The position numbers and the translations under genes are program-made. Source: Chrysoporthe austroafricana (Eukaryota > Ascomycota > Sordariomycetes > Diaporthales > Cryphonectriaceae). Taken from it: DNA of 64,000 nt. Numbering within the stretch: the stretch's first letter is position 1; each line of letters opens with the position of its first letter. The stretch spans positions 621,576 to 685,575 of the forward strand of contig JYIP02000004.1 of NCBI GenBank assembly GCA_001051155.2, read 5' to 3'. Shown one piece after another: positions 56,803 to 64,000 of the stretch. A model generated the notes under the pieces. That model was given only the letters and a program-made list of their open reading frames with translations, was not told the origin of the DNA and ran no database searches.

Positions 56803-58616
56803 ATGCTGCGGTCATGTTCGACACGATTGCCGGCGAGACTGCGCCCTTCGAGCCTCGTTCGGTCTCAGAACATCCGCCCGTCCTTTCGTACTAGGACATT
56901 CGCGACCGTCTCCCCGCCACTCGCAGCCCGCGTATGCCGTTGCCTCTTCCTGAGACCGAGTGCTGTGCGCATTGCTAATGTTATTGCCTTCAGGAGCCTA
57001 CGGAGCTTAACGATGTCACGACGCTGTCGAATGGAATCCGCGTGGCGACCGAGGCCCTGCCGGACGCATTCTCTGGCGTGGGAGTCTACATCGACGCTGG
57101 CTCTCGGTACGAGAACGAGTACCTCCGCGGGTCAAGTCATATCATGGACCGGCTGGCCTTCAAGTCGACCACGAAGCACACGGCAGACGAGATATTAGAA
57201 CAAGTCGAACAGCTTGGCGGGAACGTGCAATGCGCCTCATCACGAGAGTCCATGATGTACCAGGCCGCCACCTTCAACACCGCGATACCGACCGTGGTGG
57301 GCTTGCTCGCCGAGACAATACGAGACCCTCAACTCACCGAGGAGGAGGTCCAGCAGCAACTGCTGACTGCTGAGTACGAAATCTCAGAGATATGGTCGAA
57401 GCCCGAGTTGATACTGCCGGAGCTCGTACATACTGCGGCCTTCAAGGACAATACCCTGGGAAATCCGCTGCTGTGTCCAAAGGAACGACTTGAAGCCATC
57501 GACAAGAATGTCATTCAGTCGTATCGCGACACCTTTTACAGACCCGAGAGAATGGTGGTGGCTTTTGCAGGAGTGTCACACGAGCAGGCCGTGAAGATGG
57601 CTGAGAAGCATTTCGGCGACATGAAGGGCGCCGAACTGCCTGACGTCTCGGAGACCGCTTCGCAGACGTCAATAGAAAGCGACGCCTCATCGCAAAGAAG
57701 TGAGCCCATGGCGTCCCAGGCGTCTTCCATGTCCTCGGCATCTTCTTCCCCCCAATCGCCGACCCTGCTTTCCAAAATCCCGTTCTTCAAGAACCTCTCG
57801 ACTTCCGCACCACACAACGCCTCCGTCCTTGGCAGTCCGCGCATTCCCCTTTCGAGCGACGATCTGCAACGGCCGGCCCATTATACGGGCGGTTTTCTCT
57901 CCCTTCCCACACAGCCACCTTCACCGAATCCTATGATGCCCGCCTTCACCCACATCCACCTCGCCTTCGAGGGCTTGCCCATCTCGTCAGACGACATCTA
58001 CGCGCTCGCAACCCTCCAGACCCTCCTAGGAGGTGGCGGCTCATTTTCCGCCGGTGGGCCGGGTAAGGGCATGTACTCGCGGCTGTACACTAACGTGCTC
58101 AACCAATACGGCTGGGTCGAGTCTTGTGTGGCGTTCAACCACAGCTACACAGACAGCGGGCTCTTCGGCATCGCGGCAAGTTGTTACCCAGGGCGCACTG
58201 CGAAGATGCTTGAGATTATGTGCCGCGAGCTGAGGGCGCTGACGCTTGACACGGGCTTCTCGGCACTGGGAGAGATCGAGGTGTCGCGGGCGAAGAACCA
58301 GCTGCGGTCGAATTTGCTGATGAATCTTGAGAGCCGGATGGTCGAACTGGAGGACTTGGGCAGACAGGTACAGGTTCACGGACGCAAGGTCCCTGTGCAT
58401 GAGATGACGAGGAAGATCAGCGAGCTTACGATCCGCGACCTGAGGCGCGTGGCAAAGATGGTGGTTGGTGGCATGGTTAATAATAAAGGGCAGGGCAGCG
58501 GCGCGCCCACGGTGGTGCTGCAGGAGGCGCAGGCTGACGGTGTCGTGTCGACGTCGATAAGCTGGGAAGAGATCCAAGATATGATCCACCGGTCGCACTT
58601 GGGACGGCGGGCATAG
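56803..58616 (+). CDS. MAS2: Mitochondrial processing peptidase alpha subunit
   Basis: Exons 56803-56931 and 56994-58616 encode 583 residues. The N-terminus (MLRSCSTRLPARLRPSSLV) is an Arg/Ser-rich amphipathic targeting peptide. The M16 core begins at TTLSNGIRVATEALP. Where the beta subunit has the zinc motif HxxEH, this protein has HIMDR (about 91-95), so it is the non-catalytic alpha subunit. The glycine-rich loop that grips presequences is intact (TLLGGGGSFSAGGPGKGM, about 386-403). A Ser-rich insert (about 245-300) separates the two halves, as in other filamentous fungi. With beta-MPP it removes presequences in the matrix. It shares the palindromic promoter element and is convergent with RPS29 (255 bp apart). 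Confidence 0.96.
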
Positions 58617-58871
58617 ATTTTTGTATGGAATACAGACTTGGCGGTCACATCAAGAGGCAGCCATGGTATTTTGGAGGGTTAGACGACGTGTAAAATCGAG
58701 GTTTAGTTGGATACCTCGCTGTATAAGACTTCACTATTCCCAGGTTTGCTTGCGCAGACGATGATTCGCGAAAAGTACGCAGTCTTGAAGACAAATCGTC
58801 TTCTGCGCCTCTCCCATACCAGCTCGGCACGCCCAGGACGTCTTTCCAGCACGTTTCCGGATCCAATTCGT

Positions 58872-59246
58872 TCATCGGTACTATCGTCACACCCAAGCAG
58901 CATTTAGTTATACACATCATTATGCTCCTTAGCTATACGCGTGGTGCCTCACCTTCTTGAACCCGATATCCTCAGCCTTCTCCCGAAAGGCCTGGCGCGA
59001 CATGTTCAGCCCATACTTGCGAATGAGACCGGCCTTCTTCTTGTCGCCGGTGACGCGGCTAAGCAAAGCAGCCAGTCAGTCAGCCAGTCAGGTCGGTCAT
59101 GCCCAGTGTCGACTTGGCTCAAGAAAAGAACTTCAACCGTCGCCCAGGGTGGTGCTAGGTAGGGTGTGCCTGGTCCCTACTTACCATCCGCGGGAGCCCT
59201 TGCCGAACGTCCGCGGGCGGGAGTTCCACACGTTCTCGTGAGACAT
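58872..59246 (-). CDS. RPS29: 40S ribosomal protein uS14 (S29), cysteine-poor form
   Basis: Exons 59246-59185, 59058-58953 and 58880-58872 encode 58 residues. The last exon is only nine bases and supplies the ending Tyr-Arg-stop, so the C-terminus reads DIGFKKYR as expected of S29; without it the frame would end HHAYS. Start [19 protein letters not shown] and core GLIRKYGLN are diagnostic. The usual zinc ligands C-x2-C and C-x2-C are reduced to one: C21 remains, but T24, S41 and A44 stand at the other three positions, and two residues (within GDKKK) are inserted. From memory, the S. pombe protein is similarly cysteine-poor, so this may be a lineage trait and not decay. The gene lies between convergent MPP-alpha and co-directional VPS16. 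Confidence 0.93.
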
Positions 59247-59558
59247 TTGTTGTTGTTTTGTGTGTTTGCCGGGGTGTCAAGTCGCAGAGCGAGCGGGAGA
59301 ATCAGAAGGAGTGAAGGCGTTTGCAGATGTCAGGAGACCGTAGAAGAGGGAGGGCGGTCACTCGTCAAGTGCATGAGTCGTTTTCCTGTGGTGGCCATCA
59401 AGGTGCGGCCACATCAGTACACGCGGACATCAAGGTCCTCTCGATCATCCAGCCTGGCAGAACTAGACAGGGAGAGAAGAATGAAAGAGCACATTGTCGC
59501 ATTTCACGACCGACGGTAGAGCGGCTGCATATGCTATAACTGCCTTTACACCGGGATA

Positions 59559-62366
59559 TCACTTCTTGAATACCGCCTGCCCCATCCGTTCGATCTCCCT
59601 CCCCTCCGAGGTGTTCCTCCCAACAGCCTCTAGCAGCCTTTGCCATGTCTCCGCATCCTTCATCTTGACGGCTTCCTCTGCAGCTTTAACGCGCAGGCCG
59701 CACTTCTCGTACATGGTGAGGGCCTGTCCGGGCTCGAGATTGGTGCACTTCGGGATGAACGCGGAAGCCAGGCGAGGGTTGCCTGCTTGCAGGACGAGGT
59801 TGTAGAAGGGCTATCGGAAATGTCAGTCGGTCACAGGCAAGAGTTTCTCATGTAGCACGAGTTGACGTACCTCCCATCCGATGGGGCTCTTCCTCTGCTT
59901 CGACACCTCCTCGATCTCATTCCAGTCGCGCTTGGCCACGAGAGCTCGTAGCCTGTCGACCTGACAGTCAGCACGGGTTATCAGGGAGAGGGATCTGTCA
60001 TGCAGACTTACCGGATCCACCAAGCCACCTTCTCCGGCACCTTGAACTCACTCTGTATCCTCTTTGCCCTCTTGTCATAACCCAACCGGATCAGTTTAAA
60101 CATCGTCTCATTGACGCTCAAACCCGTGAAGCTATCCGTTAGGTCCCGATCAAAAGTCTCCTGCATCCGCAAGAGCGTCGCCGCCTCCTTCAGCGCCCCC
60201 AGCTCGAACGCGCTCTCCTTGCTGTTGTCGCTCAGCAGCTTCGCGGCCAGCGCCATCTTGTCCGTCGCCGTGCGGTTGTCCGGCTGGGCCAGCGACTCGC
60301 GGATGAACACAGATGCCCCGTCAAGACGCCGATCATCTTGGTAGTAGAGGTCTTTGAGGAGAGCACTGTCGCCTTCGCGGAGGGCGGAGGATTCGACAAG
60401 GGCGGTGGCTACTGGGCGGCTGTTGATGGTGCGGAAGAAGGCGGCAAGGGGCAGCTTGCGCCTGAGGGTGTGGAGGACGAAGTAGACGAGATCAGTGTCA
60501 CCGCTTTCGATTGCCTTGTCGAGAGCCACCTCGTCCTCTTCCATGCTGAGGAGAAGAGGCACCTGGCGGCCGGCTCTGGGTTCGTGATTGAGCAGCTCCG
60601 TGGCTAGGCGGCCCCGGCCTTCATCGTAGGCGGCTCGGGCAATGGACTCGAAAGAGATGCCAGGCCTTCCAGAGAGCTTATCGACTATGAGACGACAGAC
60701 CGTCTCATCATCCTCAGAGCCGGCCCGAACTTTGGCGGACGCCCAGTGAATGTAGATCTTGTCTGAGGGCAGACGTAGGTAACCTGCGATCCGAAGAGCG
60801 AGGAGATATTCATGGCGATTCAGCAGACGAGCAATGAGACCCTCCGGCCCAAGGCGCTGGTATTGATCATACGAGAGCGGTATGCCGACCTCATAGAAGC
60901 GGACGGCGTTCAAGACCCGCAGCGTCTCACACATATCGACAAAGTCGTCGCTGTTGTAGATGTCTAGGACCGACTTTCCGAACGACGCGGCTTTGAGCAG
61001 CTGCTTCTGCCAATGGATGCTGAACTCCTGACCAGCGGCATTGACGCAGGTATCGACGGCCTCGACCAGGTTAGACCGGATCAGTTGGATGTTGTCATCA
61101 GCCTTGGGGGATTGTATCTCCAGCTGAGCGACAGCATCCACCAGGATGGACGCCGGAGACTCGGTGCCGAATCTGAAGACCTCGTCCGTGACGTCTGGCA
61201 CTTTTTGGAGGAAATCACAGACCTCATTCGTGAGGACCCGGACACCATCATGGTCTTGGATGATGTGCACCCTGCCGTCGTAGAAGAACTTGGCTGCCGC
61301 GCCTCCCGGCCCCACGACGTGAACCTCATCCTCCCATGCAATGACGACGGCATCGTTGCCGCACCACTGCAGGTACTTTGGGGGTATCCTAGACCTGGAC
61401 TCGTATTCGCTCAGGCGGTTCTGGAAGTCGCTCGTGATGACATGTGCCTTGCCCGTCTCGGTGTACAGCGCAGCGAATCTCCCGTTCGGGGAGACACTAA
61501 TGTGAGCAAAGGGTCCTATGTCTAAAAAGCGATCTTCGACGTCTGTTGCGTCGACGAGATAGATCGTCTGGTCGATGCTGAGCAGCGCCTCCACGGAGCG
61601 CGAGAGGGTGAAGCTGGGCGGTATGATGGTCCACGAGTGCACCTGTCCTCCAGGGGGAGAGGCCAGCGGTTTGGGTCGTGGCTCGTTAAAGGACGACACC
61701 GAAATCAGGGTATTGTTCGACAGCAAGGCTACAAGACCAGAATCATAGAACCTACAAAGGGTCAGCATCTCATTCCGACCCCCCCCCCAGCCTTTCCCTG
61801 GAAATCTCAACCCACCTGCAAGACTGAACACCAAACTCCTCGGCCCCGTTGCCTAAAGAGAACTGGGTGAAGTCACCCTGTAAGTCGTAATAGCATCGTA
61901 CGATGCCGTCCCTGGTCACAACGAGAAGCTTCTCGTCCTCGGACCAGCCAAGGCCCTTGATGGGTCCATGCTCCCAGGGGATGGTCTTGATCGGCTTTCC
62001 GGCGCAGCTGTAGATGTCTATGCTAGGCTTGGAGGACTTGCCCGTGCGGTAAGCCAGTATCTTGGTCTCGTCACGATACAACGCTACATGACGTCAGCTG
62101 GTCATGTTTTCTTTCATCGAAGATGAAGCAATTTTGAGATTGTGGAGGCAGCAGTCCTACCACACTACATCGCATCCCGGAGACCCGAAGCAGAAGAGGA
62201 AGCAAGAGAGCCAGCACACACCTACAGCCCCACCGTAGGGAGCTCCAGCGACGAAGAAGTTGTCGAGGTCTAGGTCGAGGTCGAACACGGCTGTATACAG
62301 CTGTGTCTTGCGGTAGAACCGATCGCCCACCTTCTCCCAGCCGGCCGTGGGGTGCGTCGTGTCCAT
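59559..62366 (-). CDS. VPS16: Vps16, core subunit of HOPS/CORVET tethering complexes
   Basis: Exons 62366-62222, 62083-61816, 61751-60012, 59952-59871 and 59810-59559 encode 828 residues. All four introns (138, 64, 59, 60 nt) keep frame, and each junction restores a conserved string (GGAV/ALYRDETKI, QSC/RFYDSG, WWI/RLRALVAKRDW, GWE/PFYNLVLQAGNP). The N-terminal half is a beta-propeller (KGLGWSEDEKLLVVTRDG, HISVSPNGRFAALY). From about 480 the Vps16_C alpha-solenoid follows (LLNRHEYLLALRIAGYL, ARAAYDEGRGRLATELLNHE). It ends MGQAVFKK. Vps16 binds Vps18 and Vps33 and drives endosome-vacuole fusion on late endosome and vacuole membranes; this role is from the family. It is divergent from ATG16. 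Confidence 0.96.
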
Positions 62367-63004
62367 CTTCCTAGATATCGATGATCAACACATCTTTGAC
62401 CCGTCGCAGCCTCGGAGGGAAACAAAAAGGGTGAAACCCTCGTATTTATTCGGCAAGACCTATATCTGGTGGCTGCCTGCAGGGGTTCGCTCCTCCGTGT
62501 GTCTGCAGCGGCAAGAAGGGTTGAGCAATGGCCGAGATGTCTTGTCTTGGGGGGTCTGCGGCGAGGTGAGTGAGGTTCGGCCGAGGCCCTCAAGTAGTGA
62601 GCAACGTCGACCTGCGTTAGGCAGTACAAGACTGACAAGGTCCAGAGCCACAGCGTCCTGGCACTACAGCACACGCTATCGATAAGGCCCAACGCACATT
62701 GACGGCGCGCACCTCCTCACACGCTCACATGTCTCTGCTGATCAGAGCTGTGCGGCCTGGTCCCCGCCGCCGGGACCACGCCGAGCAATCACAACCAGCC
62801 GCCGCCCACCCTGCAGACATGGATCCACCCGCCGCGGGACCGCCGTCATCGCGCTGCTCAGACGACCAGGACGGCTGGGAGGTGATCCCCTCCATCTCCG
62901 ATACGCCAACCAGGACACCCACCGCGCAGGACGATCTCGAAACTACCGCTGTGGCGGTACGAGGCATCGTGTATACTGCTCTGCAGCCGCAGGAGGACTC
63001 CATC
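62367..63004. promoter_or_regulatory. VPS16/ATG16 divergent promoter
   Basis: 638 bp between the two starts as annotated. GCTATCGATAAG lies at 62675-62686, about 310 bp from the VPS16 start and 330 bp from the ATG16 start. The right 180 bp is an open frame continuous with ATG16 from an ATG at about 62820. Confidence 0.55.
62675..62686 (+). promoter_or_regulatory. TATCGATAAG element
   Basis: GCTATCGATAAG, identical over 12 bases to the RRP5/hydrolase promoter copy at 32541. Confidence 0.4.
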
Positions 63005-63739
63005 ATGCCTGGTTGGAAGGACGACTACCTCTCCTCGCTGCTCGAGGCCGAGAGGAACAACCCGGTCAACCTTGACCTCGTCGATGCCTGTACGTCTCTC
63101 TCCTCTTGACATGAGCCTGAACACCCCCGGGCGCAGCTTTTCCTCTACCTCTCCGTCGCCCACCCAGTCCGGCTTACAGGATCTCTCCCCTCCGCCCCAG
63201 GCTCCCACCTCAACGACAAGATCGCACTCCTCGAGGCCGAAAGGGCCCAGGCAGCACAGCAGCAGGCCACCGGCGCCACCTCGCCGCCGAACCCGCCGAC
63301 GCCCGACCCCGCGTCCACCCTCGCCGCGACCGCCACAGCGACCGACCCGGTCCTCCTCCGCCTGCGTGCCGACCTGGCGCACGCCCTGCGCCAGAACACG
63401 GCCCTATCCGCGCGGCTGCGCACCGCGGCGGCGGAGCGCGACCGCCTGCTGGCGCTCACGCGGTCGCAGGAGGGAACCATCGCGTCGCTCGGCGCGGAGC
63501 GCGGCACCCTCGCCCGTCGGGTCCGTGACCAGGCCGAGGAGCTGCGCGGCAAGAAGCAGATGCTCGAGCAGGTGCAGGACGAGGTGCTCACGCTCGAGAT
63601 GCAGCTGAATGTGGCCGAGCAGCAGAAGACCAAGATCGCCGCCGAGAACAAGAACCTGATCGACCGGTGGATGAAGAGGGCGGAGCTGGAGGCGAGGGAG
63701 ATGAACGCCGCGAACGAGAGGGGTCCTGAGGGGGCATGA
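63005..63739 (+). CDS. ATG16: Autophagy protein Atg16
   Basis: Exons 63005-63089 and 63201-63739 encode 207 residues. The start MPGWKDDYLSSLLEAE matches the N-terminus of other filamentous-fungal Atg16 proteins and is the Atg5-binding helix. After the splice the frame reads CSHLNDKIALLEAERAQ, then a short Pro/Thr-rich linker. A long parallel coiled coil (about 80-195) contains DEVLTLEMQLNVAEQQKTKI and ENKNLIDRWMKRAELEAREM, the family's most conserved stretch. There is no WD40 domain, as expected for fungi. Atg16 dimerises and holds Atg12-Atg5 at the phagophore to direct Atg8 lipidation. The frame is open upstream to about 62700, and an ATG near 62820 would add 61 residues including DGWEVIPSISDTPTRTPT; I prefer the family start, but this extension is possible. 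Confidence 0.9.
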
Positions 63740-63840
63740 AGTGCTGGACACACGCACCAGACAAGACAGGTCCTGAAGATTCTATGATACCCCGGATCGG
63801 TACTGAGTTTCTTTCCTTTTTTTTTCCTTTCTTTTTTCCC

Positions 63841-63990
63841 TTGCATTCGCTCCCTTTTGTGCTTCTTTTCTTGACGGAGTTATTCGGAAGAAGGCACTCG
63901 CTCGTCAATAGACGGACGAAACTCTGCACAGCCTGCCTGTCTTCCGAATAACTCCACCAAGGAAAGAAGAACAAAAGGGAGCGAATGCAA
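63841..63990. repeat. 51-bp imperfect inverted repeat (hairpin)
   Basis: Arms 63841-63891 and 63940-63990 are reverse complements at 47 of 51 positions (mismatches G/T, T/C, A/G, C/T), with a 48-nt spacer whose edges continue the pairing (AGGCA with TGCCT after a one-base gap). It starts 102 bp after the ATG16 stop, preceded by T-rich sequence. It could be a MITE-like element, a transcribed foldback in the ATG16 3' region or a bidirectional terminator structure. No clear target-site duplication is seen. Confidence 0.85.
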
Positions 63991-64000
63991 GCAAGGCAGG

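Overview
The window is nuclear DNA of a filamentous ascomycete (Pezizomycotina, most likely Sordariomycetes). The evidence is monocistronic genes on both strands, short introns (mostly 50-115 nt) with GT..AG ends and CTRAC-type branch sites, long gene-poor spacers, and a set of conserved fungal proteins. I could not run a search, so species-level identity is not claimed. Exon coordinates were worked out by hand and every model was checked for frame continuity across its splice sites.

Left part (1-26.9 kb). A small Tim17-like membrane protein gene is followed by a ten-unit CAG repeat and a convergent gene for a hydrophilic protein that needs a GC-AG intron. A decayed ankyrin-repeat gene lies at 3.1-4.6 kb. 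A 9.1 kb intronless ORF encodes the bridge-like lipid transfer protein Fmp27. Next come a doubtful minus-strand relic (16.5-17.8 kb), a conserved disordered protein (17.8-19.4 kb), a 4.2 kb spacer with simple repeats, and a one-pass cell-surface protein whose cytoplasmic tail is cut by a 13-G run.

Middle (26.9-45.9 kb). RRP5 (rRNA processing, minus) and a disordered protein with an alpha/beta-hydrolase-like C-terminus (plus) diverge from a 433 bp promoter. A Dma1-type FHA-RING ubiquitin ligase and a secreted berberine-bridge (BBE) FAD oxidase follow, separated by GC-rich spacers.

Right part (46-64 kb). A 5 kb stretch holds a broken aldo/keto reductase gene and two unassigned fragments. It lies between the BBE oxidase and a full-size PDR-type ABC transporter and looks like what remains of a small accessory or secondary-metabolism locus. 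After it come four housekeeping genes: mitochondrial processing peptidase alpha, ribosomal protein uS14 (RPS29, lacking three of the four zinc cysteines), VPS16 and ATG16. VPS16 and ATG16, both acting in vacuole delivery and autophagy, share a divergent promoter. A 51 bp imperfect inverted repeat lies just past ATG16.

A palindromic GATA-like element (TATCGATAAG core) recurs in the RRP5/hydrolase, VPS16/ATG16 and MPP-alpha promoters. I found no clear bacterial-type or virus-type system, CRISPR array, or tRNA or rRNA gene.
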